This document shows, piece by piece, positions 27,588 through 35,383 of a stretch of 64,000 bases of DNA. The position numbers and the translations under genes were made by a program. The stretch spans positions 113,045-177,044 of the forward strand of contig JAFKIL010000007.1 of NCBI GenBank assembly GCA_017306415.1, in the 5' to 3' direction. The DNA is from Microbacterium sp. (lineage in GTDB: Bacteria > Actinomycetota > Actinomycetes > Actinomycetales > Microbacteriaceae). Every line of letters begins with the position of its first letter. The first letter of the stretch is position 1. Under the pieces are notes generated by a model. It saw nothing but the letters and a program-made list of their open reading frames with translations. It ran no database searches and was not told where the DNA came from.

Positions 27588-28250
27588 TTACTTGGCCGGC
27601 GGCATCAGCACCGTGTCGATGAGGTACACGGTGGCGTTGGCGGTCTTCACGCCGCCGCAGATGACCTTGGCGTTGTTGACCATGATGTTGTCGCCACTGC
27701 CCGTGACGGTGACGTCGCCACCCTCGACGGTCTTGTGGGTGCCGTCGATGGCGTCCGGCGCGATCTGGCCGGGAACCACGTGGTACGTGAGGATCTTGGT
27801 CAGCGTGGCGTCATCGGTCTTCAGACCGTCGATCGTCGCGGCCGGGATCTTCTTGAACGCGTCGTCGACCGGCGCGAACACGGTGAACTCGCTGCCGTCG
27901 AGCGTGTCGACGAGGTTCACCTTCGGGTTCAGCTTGCCGCTGACGGCGGCGACGAGGGTGGTGAGCAGCGGGTTGTTGGATGCCGCGACCGCCACCGGGT
28001 CCTGCGCCATGCCTGCGACGGAACCCTTGCCATCCGGGACCTGCGAGGCGTAGGCGGCGCAGCCGGGGCCGACGAGGTTCGCGGCCGGGTCGGCCATCGG
28101 CGACTCCGACGGGCTCATCGATGAGGAGTCGGACGGCTTCGCCGAGTCCGAGGATGACGAGGACGAGCCGCCCATGGAGCAGCCTGCGAGTGCGAACGAG
28201 GCGGCGACGATCAGTGCCGCGCCCGCCAGATACTTCTTCTTGCCGAACAT
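27588..28250 (-). CDS. FAS1 (fasciclin) domain lipoprotein
   Basis: 220 aa. A lipoprotein signal (lipobox FALAGC at about residues 19-24) is followed by a Ser/Asp-rich linker and one FAS1 domain (about 75-215) with the conserved block [13 protein letters not shown] and the late [13 protein letters not shown]1 proteins act at the cell surface in adhesion or matrix contacts. In mycobacteria, related FAS1 proteins (MPT70/MPT83) are the main SigK targets; here the gene is divergent from sigK-rskA and has a matching ECF-type promoter (CAATCC-N15-CCGAAC). Gene identity is firm; SigK control is a strong inference. Confidence 0.92.
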   Translation of the reverse strand: MFGKKKYLAGAALIVAASFALAGCSMGGSSSSSSDSAKPSDSSSMSPSESPMADPAANLVGPGCAAYASQVPDGKGSVAGMAQDPVAVAASNNPLLTTLVAAVSGKLNPKVNLVDTLDGSEFTVFAPVDDAFKKIPAATIDGLKTDDATLTKILTYHVVPGQIAPDAIDGTHKTVEGGDVTVTGSGDNIMVNNAKVICGGVKTANATVYLIDTVLMPPAK

Positions 28251-28320
28251 GTGATGTACCTCCGGTCAGGGGAGTCCGGGGACTCCGCGTGGTTCGCCGT
28301 CGAAGCGGCTTACACGGGCT

Positions 28321-28347
28321 GTTCGGGGCCCTCCTGGAATCGGATTG
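28321..28347 (-). promoter_or_regulatory. Predicted SigK promoter of the FAS1 gene
   Basis: Minus strand: CAATCC (28347-28342), exactly 15 nt, CCGAAC (28326-28321). The same -35 and spacing with CCGAAT occur on the plus strand before sigK. The form is close to the mycobacterial SigK promoter as I recall it. The leader would be about 65 nt. Confidence 0.7.
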
Positions 28348-28372
28348 CGAGAGCGCCGAAAAAGTTCCGGGG

Positions 28373-28399
28373 CAATCCGAACGCGCGTGTGCGCCGAAT
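28373..28399 (+). promoter_or_regulatory. Predicted autoregulated SigK promoter
   Basis: CAATCC (28373-28378), 15 nt, CCGAAT (28394-28399), about 40 bp before the sigK start. It shares its -35 and spacing with the divergent FAS1 promoter. Confidence 0.7.
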
Positions 28400-28447
28400 C
28401 ACCGTCGAGATCCCGCCAGCCTCGATCGGATGCCGAGGAGGTAAGGC

Positions 28448-29050
28448 ATGCTGGTAGATATGGTGATCGACGGCTTCGACGTGTCCGAGGAGGAATCGGA
28501 GCCCGTCGACCATGTGGGCGACCTGCTCCTGCGCGTTGCCGACGGCGACCGGGCTGCGTTCGCCGAGCTGTACGACACCCTCTCCTCCCGAGTGTTCGGA
28601 CTGATCCTCCGCATCCTCGTGGACCGCTCGCAGAGCGAGGAGGTGCTGCAGGAGGTGTTCCTCGAACTGTGGCAATCCGCTTCCCGGTTCGCTCCGAACA
28701 GAGGTCAGGGAAGGACGTGGGTCCTCACGATCGCACATCGCCGAGCCGTCGACCGGGTACGGGCGTCGCAGGCGAGCAGCGACCGCGATGTGCGTGCGGG
28801 CTTCCGGGATCTCGGCGTCGCCTTCGACAGCGTCGCCGAGGAGGTCGCGTTGCGAGATGACGCGACACGTGTGACGAAGGCGCTCGCCGTCCTGCCCGAG
28901 GTGCAGCGGGAAGCCGTCGTCCTCGCCTATTACGGGGGTTACAGTCAGAGCGAGATCGCCGCGCTGACCGGCTCGCCGTTGGGAACCGTGAAGACCAGGA
29001 TGCGGGACGGACTGACCCGCTTGCGGATGGAGATGGGGGTGACATCGTGA
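28448..29050 (+). CDS. sigK: ECF sigma factor SigK
   Basis: 200-aa extracytoplasmic-function sigma factor. Region 2 (about 28-95) includes FAELYDTLSSRVFGLILRIL and the -10 recognition helix, and region 4 (about 135-195) includes AVVLAYYGGYSQSEIAALTG and GTVKTRMRDGLTRLRM. The next gene, overlapping by 4 bp (GTGA), encodes an RskA-type anti-sigma factor, the standard SigK arrangement. GGAGG precedes the ATG. The signal sensed is not visible in the sequence; redox sensing is reported for mycobacterial SigK. A predicted SigK promoter upstream suggests positive autoregulation. Confidence 0.92.
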   Translation: MLVDMVIDGFDVSEEESEPVDHVGDLLLRVADGDRAAFAELYDTLSSRVFGLILRILVDRSQSEEVLQEVFLELWQSASRFAPNRGQGRTWVLTIAHRRAVDRVRASQASSDRDVRAGFRDLGVAFDSVAEEVALRDDATRVTKALAVLPEVQREAVVLAYYGGYSQSEIAALTGSPLGTVKTRMRDGLTRLRMEMGVTS

Positions 29051-29793
29051 ACGAACAGGACTTCGCCGAGCTCTCGGCAGGCCATGCCCTGCATGCGCTC
29101 TCTCCCGATGACGAGCGCCGCTACTCCGCCGCGCTCGCCGCACATCCGGAGTGGCAGCGGATCGCCGACCGGGATGCCGCGACCGCCGCGGCTCTCGCGG
29201 ACGGCGTCGCCGCCGAGGCGCCGCCATCCTCCCTCCGCGACGCCCTCCTTGCACAGATCTCGGCGCCGCCGTCCGAGCCCGAGTCCATGGTGCAGCCACC
29301 CGCTCGAACGAGCGATCCCGTCCGTCGCGCCTCTCGTGGACGCCGCAGGAGCTGGTTCGCGCTGGCCGCATCCATCGTGCTCGTGGTGGCCATCGGCGTG
29401 AGCGGACTCATCGTCGCGCAGCAGCTCGGCAGGTCGCCGGCGCAGACCACGCTCGCTCAGATCCAGGAGCAGAGCGACGCGAAGTCCGCCACCGCAGACG
29501 TCGCGGGCGGCGGGACCGCGACGGCGCACTGGTCCGACTCGCTGGGCAAGGCGGTGCTCGTCACCGACGGGCTGCCCGCCATCGCGACCGACCGGGTGTT
29601 CGAGCTCTGGTTCGTCCGCGACGGCGGCCCCGAACCGGCGGGCGTCTTCACCGCCGCGTCGGGGGACGCGACGGCCGCACTGACCGGCGCGATGCACGCC
29701 GGAGATACGATCGCCGTCACCGTGGAGCAGGCGGGCGGCTCGCCCAGCGGCAAACCGACGACCGACCCGATCGTGGCGATCCCCACCGCCTGA
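29047..29793 (+). CDS. rskA: Anti-sigma-K factor, RskA family
   Basis: 248-aa single-pass membrane anti-sigma factor. The cytoplasmic N-terminal domain (about 1-95) starts NEQDFAELSAGHALHALSPD, typical of RskA. One membrane helix lies at about 101-124 (WFALAASIVLVVAIGVSGLI). The extracellular RskA domain (about 150-248) contains FELWFVRDGGPEPAGVF. It holds SigK inactive until regulated proteolysis releases it. The GTG start overlaps the sigK stop, ensuring balanced production. Confidence 0.92.
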   Translation: MNEQDFAELSAGHALHALSPDDERRYSAALAAHPEWQRIADRDAATAAALADGVAAEAPPSSLRDALLAQISAPPSEPESMVQPPARTSDPVRRASRGRRRSWFALAASIVLVVAIGVSGLIVAQQLGRSPAQTTLAQIQEQSDAKSATADVAGGGTATAHWSDSLGKAVLVTDGLPAIATDRVFELWFVRDGGPEPAGVFTAASGDATAALTGAMHAGDTIAVTVEQAGGSPSGKPTTDPIVAIPTA

Positions 29794-29818
29794 TGTCGCC
29801 GGGTCGGCACGCGCAGAG

Positions 29819-31075
29819 CTACCCCGGAAGGGTCGCCGACACGCGGAACCCGCCGTCGGCGGTCGCCCCGGCATCCGTTGTGCCGCCGAGGCGCTCGACG
29901 GCACCGCGCGTCCGCCGTAGTCCCTCGACGCGGTCGGCGCTCGGTGCGCTGGGTGAGGCGGCATGCTCCACCGACACCTCGACGGCGGCGGGGAGGTAGC
30001 GCACGCGGGCCGTGGCATCCGTGTCGCGCACCCGCATGAGCACGATCGCGACGCCCTCCTGGATGACGCGGAACGCCGTCTCGTCAGCCTCGAGGGCCAG
30101 CCGCCGAGGCTCGCCGTCTATGGCGAGCTCGATCCGCATGCCGGAGTCGCGCAGCTGCTGCACGAGGTCGACCGCGTTGGTGAGCGACGGCTCGGGCAGC
30201 CGCGGTCCCTTCTCGCGGGGACGCATCATCGCGGCGAACCCGCCGCCGCCTCCGCCCTTCGTCGCGGTGAACAGCAGCGACAGACCCGTCTGCGGCGGCA
30301 CCACACGGCGCTCGACGGGGGCTCGTCCGGTCTCGGCGGCCAGCCACTCCGTGAAGGTCTGCGTCCCCAGATCGGCCTCGGGACCGGCCAGCAGGCTGCC
30401 GTCCCGCAGCTGGTGTCCGAACCCGCCGGGGAGCGGGACCTCGACGACGCGGCCCGCCGCCTGCGCGGCTTCGCCCCACCGACGGGAGAGCTCCGACATC
30501 CGCTCGACACGCGGACCACCGAGGTCGCGCACGCGCCCCGCCGGCGGTCCCTCGGCGAGGGCGACGAGTCGCTCGGCGACCTCGCGCGCCGCCACGGGCT
30601 GCGATCGCATCGCCGGGACGACGACGAGAGGGCCCATCCGGCCCCGCTCGAACATCTGCCGCGCGAACTCGTGGAACTGCGTCGCACGCAGCAGCGTCCA
30701 CGGCACCTCATCCGTCGCCACGGCACGTTCCTGGGCGATCTTTCCGGCGTAGTAGCCGGATGCCTCGCCCCGCCGGTCGATCCCGACGATCGAGAGAGCG
30801 ATGTGGTGTGCGACGCCGTGGCGCCGCTCGGCGCCGAGCAGGCGCCTCGTCGCCGTCTCGAAGAAGTCCTCGGCGACGGACGCCTTGGTCGTCGCGACGC
30901 TCGTCACGTCGATGACGACGTCGACCCCGGCGAGTGCGGCGTCGAGTCCGTCGCCGGTGCTGACGTCCACCCCGGCCGCTCGCGACAGGACGACCGCCTC
31001 ATGACCGCGCTCGCGCGCGACGGCGACGACGTGACGTCCGACGGTGCCGGTGCCCCCGGCGACGGCGATCCTCAT
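29819..31075 (-). CDS. NAD(P)H-binding dehydrogenase fused to a histidine-kinase ATPase remnant
   Basis: 418 aa in one open frame. Residues 1-245 are an SDR/NmrA-type NAD(P)-binding protein (IAVAGGTGTVGRHVVAVA, then YYAGKIAQERAV and TLLRATQFHEFARQ) that ends normally near TQTFTEWLA. After a Gly-rich linker, residues about 290-418 match the C-terminal part of a NarL-type sensor kinase (IELAIDGEPRRLALEADETA, FRVIQEGVAIVLM, RVRYLPAAVEVSVEHA, GGFRVSATLPG). The N-box lacks the usual Asn (normally QEALTN) and no dimerisation/phospho-His segment is present, so kinase activity is very unlikely. This looks like a deletion fusion. It is divergent from an AraC-type gene. Confidence 0.7.
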   Translation of the reverse strand: MRIAVAGGTGTVGRHVVAVARERGHEAVVLSRAAGVDVSTGDGLDAALAGVDVVIDVTSVATTKASVAEDFFETATRRLLGAERRHGVAHHIALSIVGIDRRGEASGYYAGKIAQERAVATDEVPWTLLRATQFHEFARQMFERGRMGPLVVVPAMRSQPVAAREVAERLVALAEGPPAGRVRDLGGPRVERMSELSRRWGEAAQAAGRVVEVPLPGGFGHQLRDGSLLAGPEADLGTQTFTEWLAAETGRAPVERRVVPPQTGLSLLFTATKGGGGGGFAAMMRPREKGPRLPEPSLTNAVDLVQQLRDSGMRIELAIDGEPRRLALEADETAFRVIQEGVAIVLMRVRDTDATARVRYLPAAVEVSVEHAASPSAPSADRVEGLRRTRGAVERLGGTTDAGATADGGFRVSATLPG

Positions 31076-31143
31076 GCGCGAGCCTCCCTCGGCGATGCTA
31101 CCGGCGGGCGAGCGGACACCGGGCGCGCGATAGCCTCGAAGGC

Positions 31144-31551
31144 GTGGCATCCGCTCCGCAGTCGCCGGCGACGCTCGCGCACCTGCGCCGGGCCCGCGAC
31201 CTCATGGACCGGGATTTCGCGCAGCCTCTGGACGTGCCGGCGATGGCGGCCAAGGCGTTCATGTCTCCCGCGCACTTCTCCCGGGAGTTCAAGGCCGCCT
31301 ACGGCGAGACGCCCTACGCGTACCTGATGACCCGGCGGATCGAGCGCGCGATGGCCCTCCTTCGCGCGGGATCCAGCGTCACGGATGCCTGCACCGCCGT
31401 GGGGGCCACGTCGCTGGGGTCGTTCAGCTCGACGTTCACCCAGCTCGTGGGCGAGACGCCGAGCGCCTACCGGTCCCGGCCCCACGACGCGGCGGAGGCG
31501 ATGCCCGCCTGCATCGCCAAGCTCCTCACGCGCCCGGCGCGATTCGTCTGA
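31144..31551 (+). CDS. AraC-family transcriptional regulator, HTH domain only
   Basis: 135 aa consisting almost wholly of the two-HTH AraC DNA-binding domain: LDVPAMAAKAFMSPAHFSRE, then FKAAYGETPYAYLMTRRIER, and the second unit SVTDACTAVGATSLGSFSST ending GETPSAYR. There is no ligand-binding domain, as in the small AraC regulators often placed before VOC-family genes. The start is GTG, 68 bp from the divergent fused dehydrogenase gene. It probably controls the VOC gene that follows 85 bp downstream. Confidence 0.85.
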   Translation: MASAPQSPATLAHLRRARDLMDRDFAQPLDVPAMAAKAFMSPAHFSREFKAAYGETPYAYLMTRRIERAMALLRAGSSVTDACTAVGATSLGSFSSTFTQLVGETPSAYRSRPHDAAEAMPACIAKLLTRPARFV

Positions 31552-31636
31552 CCCCCGGCGGCCCGCGCGGACGCGGAGCGAGAAGCGAGCAGGATCGGAG
31601 AAGCATCCGACCGGCGGGCCTCGTACCGTCTCAGAC

Positions 31637-32047
31637 ATGACAGACATCGCACTCGCCTACAGCCCGGTGACCGTCGACAACGTCGACGCCGCCATCGCCT
31701 TCTACCGCGACGCGCTCGGCCTCGAGCTCGTCAACGACGTGGCCTCCGACGGTCATCGCTGGGTGAGCCTGGGGTTCCCCGGTCAGCCGGGGCTCACGCT
31801 CGTGCTCTCCGATCCGGGTGCGGGACGATCGCCTGAGGACGGCGAGGCGCTCCACCGCCTCATCGCGAAGGGGTCGGGTCCCGGCCCGCTCGTCTTCACG
31901 ACGGACGACGTCGACGCGACCTTCGAGCGCATCCGGGCCACGGGAGCGGAGGTGCTCCAGGAGCCGATCGCGCAGCCGTGGGGGCCGCGCGACTGCGCCT
32001 TCCGCGACCCGTCGGGGAACCACATCCGCATCAACCAGCGCTCGTGA
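31637..32047 (+). CDS. VOC-family (glyoxalase/dioxygenase-like) protein
   Basis: 136-aa single-domain vicinal-oxygen-chelate protein. It has the paired beta-alpha-beta-beta-beta modules: VTVDNVDAAIAFYRDALGLE in the first and VFTTDDVDATFERIRATGAE in the second, ending CAFRDPSGNHIRI with the common metal-ligand region. Members include glyoxalase I, dioxygenases and antibiotic-binding proteins; the substrate cannot be read from the sequence. It directly follows the AraC-type regulator gene, a frequent pairing. Confidence 0.85.
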   Translation: MTDIALAYSPVTVDNVDAAIAFYRDALGLELVNDVASDGHRWVSLGFPGQPGLTLVLSDPGAGRSPEDGEALHRLIAKGSGPGPLVFTTDDVDATFERIRATGAEVLQEPIAQPWGPRDCAFRDPSGNHIRINQRS

Positions 32048-32109
32048 GTCCGCCGCTCCGGAGGGCCGGGTCGCGCCCCCGTCCGGAGTGGGCGGGTAGC
32101 CTGGATCGG

Positions 32110-32748
32110 GTGAGCGACGAGTCCAGGGAGTTCCACAAGCCGGTGCGCCGGCCCGCGGAGCTCTTCGACCGGCTCTTCGCCGCGGAGGACCCCGCCGAGG
32201 TGTCCCGCGTCGCCCACACGACAGCGCAGGCCCTGCTCTCCCGCGTGCGGGAGGACCCCACGGCCGATGTCGTCGAGCGGCTGGTGTCGTTCACCGACGA
32301 GCACGGCATCGACGACCTGGCTGAGCTGTGGTCGCGCTCGCCTGCCAAGACGCTGCCGGGCGCCCTGTGGCGGCTGTACCTCCTGCAGCTCATGATCCAC
32401 GACGACCCGCTCACCGCGGCCCTGCTCTACGAGCGCGGCCGCGTCGAGCTCGCGTCCGCCGATCCCGTGATCGCCGGTGCCCCCGTCCCCGCAGGCCCCG
32501 ACGAACTCGTCGCCCTGGTCGACGCGATCCTCCGCGGGCTGTTCCAGGGTGACTTCGCGGTGGCGCTGGAACGGGCGGCCGCGTTCTGCCGCGTGCAGGC
32601 GTCCGGTGCCACGCATCTCGCGGACGACTACGAGGCGACAGAGCCGGACCGCGCATCCATCCTCACGACGCGCGCGCTCCGCCTCACGGACTACGCCGGC
32701 GACCTCGCCGCGTGCGCCGCGCTGTGGCGCCGCGACGCGCTCACCTGA
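32110..32748 (+). CDS. Conserved actinobacterial protein of unknown function
   Basis: 212 aa, soluble, mostly alpha-helical. It begins SDESREFHKPVRRPAELFDR and includes LPGALWRLYLLQLMIHDDPL and GLFQGDFAVALERAAAFCRV. I recall closely similar Microbacterium proteins that carry an RNA polymerase beta-subunit label in databases; nothing in the sequence supports that name. The start is GTG. It stands alone on the plus strand between the VOC gene and the aminotransferase gene. A role in nucleic-acid or protein binding is only a guess. Confidence 0.7.
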   Translation: MSDESREFHKPVRRPAELFDRLFAAEDPAEVSRVAHTTAQALLSRVREDPTADVVERLVSFTDEHGIDDLAELWSRSPAKTLPGALWRLYLLQLMIHDDPLTAALLYERGRVELASADPVIAGAPVPAGPDELVALVDAILRGLFQGDFAVALERAAAFCRVQASGATHLADDYEATEPDRASILTTRALRLTDYAGDLAACAALWRRDALT

Positions 32749-32821
32749 ACCGGGCTGTGGCCCGGCTGGGCTCTGTCTCCCTGCCCGCGGGCGCTTTCTC
32801 CCTGCTCGCGGGCGCAAAAGT

Positions 32822-32899
32822 GCCGGGCCGCAGAACGCCTCTCGGCGCAAGGCCGCTCTGAGCGGCAGAAGATGGAGCCCGGGGTTACTGCGGCCCGGC
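32822..32899. other. Nested inverted-repeat intergenic structure
   Basis: A perfect 12-bp outer stem (GCCGGGCCGCAG at 32822-32833 with CTGCGGCCCGGC at 32888-32899) encloses an inner hairpin GCCGCT-CTG-AGCGGC (32852-32866). Just before it, TCTCCCTGC and CGCGGGCGC are each repeated. It could be a terminator of the gene ending at 32748, a structured leader of the aminotransferase gene at 32974, or a mobile palindrome. Confidence 0.45.
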
Positions 32900-32973
32900 C
32901 ATTCGAGTGTAACGGACCTCCCGGGCGGGGTATTCCCGCGGCTCACGGTGGACGAAGCCATAGGCTCGGACGC

Positions 32974-33858
32974 ATGGCCACCCGCTTCGCCCTCATCATC
33001 ACACCCGCGGCATCCGACGACGCGCGCGACGACTTCTCCGCCTCGTTCGAGGTCATCGACCCGTCCGCGCCCGCGCTGAGCGTCGGCGAGCTCAGCACGC
33101 AGCGGGGCGACGGCATCTTCGAGTCAGTGGGCGTCGTCGACGGCCATCCCCAGGACTTGGCCGCGCACCTCGCGCGTCTCGCGCACTCGGCGCGGCTGTG
33201 CGACCTGCCCGAGCCCCACCTCGAGCAGTGGCGCCAGGCCGCGCAGGTCGCCGCGGCGCAGTGCGGCCCGGGGGAGGGCGTCGTGAAGCTCATCCTGAGC
33301 CGGGGCGTCGAGCACGGTCCGGCACCGACGGCGTGGGTGACGGCGGCGGATGCCGCGGACTTCACCGTCCCTCGCGACCGCGGCATTCGCGTCGTGACGC
33401 TCGACCGGGGCCTCGACAGCGGCGCTCCCGCCCGCGCGCCGTGGCTGCTGCTCGGTGCGAAGACGCTCTCGTACGCCGTGAACATGGCGGCGATCCGTGA
33501 GGCGAAGCGGCGGGGCGCCGACGACGCCGTGTTCGTCTCGTCCGACGGCGTGCTCCTGGAGGCGCCCACGGCGACGGTGATCCTGCGGCTGGGCGACCGC
33601 TTCGTCACGCCGGAGCCGGGCGCCGGCATCCTGCACGGCACGACTCAACTGAGCCTGTTCGCCCACCTCGAGGCGGAGGGTTACGAGACGGCCTACGAGA
33701 CCGTGCCGGCGGCGGCCCTGCGCGAGGCGTATTCGGCGTGGCTCGTCTCCAGCGTGAGGCTCGCGGCGCCGATCGCGTCGGTCGACGGCGCTCCGTTGGC
33801 CGTCGACCGCGCGCTGACGGCATCCTTCAACCGCTTCCTGCTGAGCCCGCGCGACTGA
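32974..33858 (+). CDS. Class IV aminotransferase (aminodeoxychorismate lyase-like)
   Basis: 294-aa PLP enzyme of fold type IV. ISTQRGDGIFES-type N-terminal motif (STQRGDGIFESVGVVDG), the PLP lysine in LLLGAKTLSYAVNMAAIREA, ADDAVFVSSDGVLLEAPTAT and GILHGTTQ are present. The family holds 4-amino-4-deoxychorismate lyase (folate pathway, PabC), branched-chain aminotransferases and D-amino-acid transaminases. The length and motifs fit the PabC-like group best, but no other folate gene is nearby, so the reaction is not certain. Confidence 0.8.
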   Translation: MATRFALIITPAASDDARDDFSASFEVIDPSAPALSVGELSTQRGDGIFESVGVVDGHPQDLAAHLARLAHSARLCDLPEPHLEQWRQAAQVAAAQCGPGEGVVKLILSRGVEHGPAPTAWVTAADAADFTVPRDRGIRVVTLDRGLDSGAPARAPWLLLGAKTLSYAVNMAAIREAKRRGADDAVFVSSDGVLLEAPTATVILRLGDRFVTPEPGAGILHGTTQLSLFAHLEAEGYETAYETVPAAALREAYSAWLVSSVRLAAPIASVDGAPLAVDRALTASFNRFLLSPRD

Positions 33859-33906
33859 CCGGGGCGGCGTTTGGCCTGCCGGCGCGCATGCCGGCCCAAG
33901 CCCCCG

Positions 33907-34064
33907 TCCGGCCCGGCCCGGCCCGGCCTGTCCGGCCCGGCTGTCACAGCTGAGCCCGGCCCGGCGCGGCCCGGCCCGTCCGGCCCGGCGCGGCCCGGCG
34001 CGGCCCGGCGCGGCCCGGCCCGTCACAGCTCAGCCCAGCTCAGCTCACCCCAGCCCGGCCCGCC
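33907..34064. repeat. GC-only tandem repeat tract
   Basis: About 160 bp built from GGCCC pentamers and CGGCCCGGCG decamers, with two interspersed copies of GTCACAGCT followed by AGCCC. It lies between the aminotransferase gene and the first palindromic repeat. No gene is supported here. Confidence 0.85.
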
Positions 34065-34066
34065 AC

Positions 34067-34142
34067 AAAACACGGACGGATGCCACGACACGCCGTCCCG
34101 GAGCCTGGCCGCTCGGAGTGTCGCGCTGGTGGTCCGTGTTTT
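34067..34142 (+). repeat. Palindromic intergenic repeat, copy 1
   Basis: 76 bp with perfect 11-bp ends (AAAACACGGAC and GTCCGTGTTTT) and an inner pair CGACAC/GTGTCG. It shares AACACGGA-C-GGATGC, CACGCCGT and TTTTCGAACG with three other copies at 35189, 44195 and 46631, all in the same orientation. It lies just beyond the 3' end of the DUF559 gene. Confidence 0.75.
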
Positions 34143-34208
34143 CGAACGTGACCGCGTCACCGAGCCGGTCGGGTGGGGCGCGGCGGCGGGTGGGTCGAGC
34201 CGTCGGGG

Positions 34209-35063
34209 TCAGCGAGCCGACTGAAGGTGCGCGCCGGCGCGGACCTTGGCGAGGATCGCATCCTCCACGAGGGGCCAGTCGTGGATGACCATCGCGTAGT
34301 CGAACCGCAGGGTCTCGAAGTCCCACGCGGCGGAGTTCGCATCCCGCACCAGATCCTTGTGCCGATGGGACGGCCCGTCGTGGTTCGGCTTGCCGTCTAT
34401 CTCAAGGAGCAGTCGATCCCCGATGAGGAAGTCCACGACGCCGGTGGCGAACACATGGACCTGGCACCGCACCGAGATGCCATGACGGTGGAGCCGGAGG
34501 CGCACCAATGACTCGAGTCCGCTGTCCGCGTCAGTGCGGGCGAAGTCGACCAACCACCGGATGGACACGGGGAGGCGTGGCCGCAGAATCTGCGTCTCCG
34601 CACTGCTGAGCAATCCCTGCCGCAGCGCCGACTCGAGTGCGGCGAAGAACGCTTCTTCGCCGCGGCACCACGCGACTTGGACCAGGACCAAAGGGATCGG
34701 AGGAAGTGTGCCGACCGTCACGTCGCCCCGATCCCAGTGGAGGTGGCATCGGCACCGGTCGTGCGCCCGCGCCGACCCGGCACGGCCCAGCCAGACGTGG
34801 AGCTCATCGTGCGGCAGGGTCCATAGCCCGTGGAGGGCCGCTGCCGTGGCGCACGCGGGGACGCCGCCGTGCGCTGCGGCGTCGAGCATGCGCGGATCGG
34901 TGGCCGGCAGGGCGAATATCCCCTGACGGGGACGCACCAGATCTCCTGTCTCGACCGCATGTCGCAGACCACGCGCCGACACGCCCTCCGCGCGCAGCGT
35001 GCGCGTGCGCGCGACACCGCCCGCCCGTCGGACGGCGGCTGCCACATCCGCACCTGTCTCCAC
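34209..35063 (-). CDS. DUF559 endonuclease-fold protein with AbiEi-like N-terminus
   Basis: 284 aa. The N-terminal part (about 1-75) resembles the winged-helix domain of AbiEi-type antitoxins (RRAGGVARTRTLRAEGVS, then RPRQGIFALP). The C-terminal part has the DUF559/Vsr-like nuclease fold: VVDFLIGDRLLLEIDGKPNH with Asp, Glu and Asp at restriction-endonuclease spacing, then TLRFDYAMVIHDWPLV. Such proteins are common in actinobacteria; their function is unknown and the toxin-antitoxin label is unproven. The GTG at 35063 places the start at the domain boundary; the frame is open to 35189, where it would run into repeat copy 2. The gene is bracketed by two same-orientation palindromic repeats. Confidence 0.75.
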   Translation of the reverse strand: METGADVAAAVRRAGGVARTRTLRAEGVSARGLRHAVETGDLVRPRQGIFALPATDPRMLDAAAHGGVPACATAAALHGLWTLPHDELHVWLGRAGSARAHDRCRCHLHWDRGDVTVGTLPPIPLVLVQVAWCRGEEAFFAALESALRQGLLSSAETQILRPRLPVSIRWLVDFARTDADSGLESLVRLRLHRHGISVRCQVHVFATGVVDFLIGDRLLLEIDGKPNHDGPSHRHKDLVRDANSAAWDFETLRFDYAMVIHDWPLVEDAILAKVRAGAHLQSAR

Positions 35064-35188
35064 TCTCCGAGCGTCGCGCGCGGCGAGCCGGAATTCGGCC
35101 CGCAGAACGCGGCCCGTGGATGAGGCTGCCCTCCCGTTCCGTGTGCAGGAACCCGTGCCCGCGGCATCCCGAGCTGGCGCATCCGTCA

Positions 35189-35266
35189 CGAAACACGGAC
35201 GGATGCGGCGACACGCCGTCCTCGAGCTCGGCCGCGCGGCGTGTCACTCGCGTCGTCCGCGTTTTC
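35189..35266 (+). repeat. Palindromic intergenic repeat, copy 2
   Basis: 78 bp with ends CGAAACACGGAC and GTCCGCGTTTTCG and a perfect 9-bp inner stem GACACGCCG/CGGCGTGTC. Same orientation as copy 1, on the 5' side of the DUF559 gene. The gap from 35064 to 35383 holds this repeat and a C-rich tract but no gene. Confidence 0.75.
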
Positions 35267-35383
35267 GCACCCGTACCCGCCCCGCACCCGCACCCGCTCG
35301 CACCCGGCCCCCGAACCTACCCGTCCCCGAACCGACCCCGCCCGACCCGCTATCGTGAACCGGAAAAACGCCAGGGGGGATCC

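Noticed and set aside
32110-32748. RNA polymerase beta subunit
   Set aside because: The name is familiar for similar proteins, but 212 helical residues have no RNA polymerase motif.
33907-34064. CRISPR or coding region in the GGCCC tract
   Set aside because: There are no spacers, and the open frames through it translate to simple Ala/Gly/Arg/Pro repeats.
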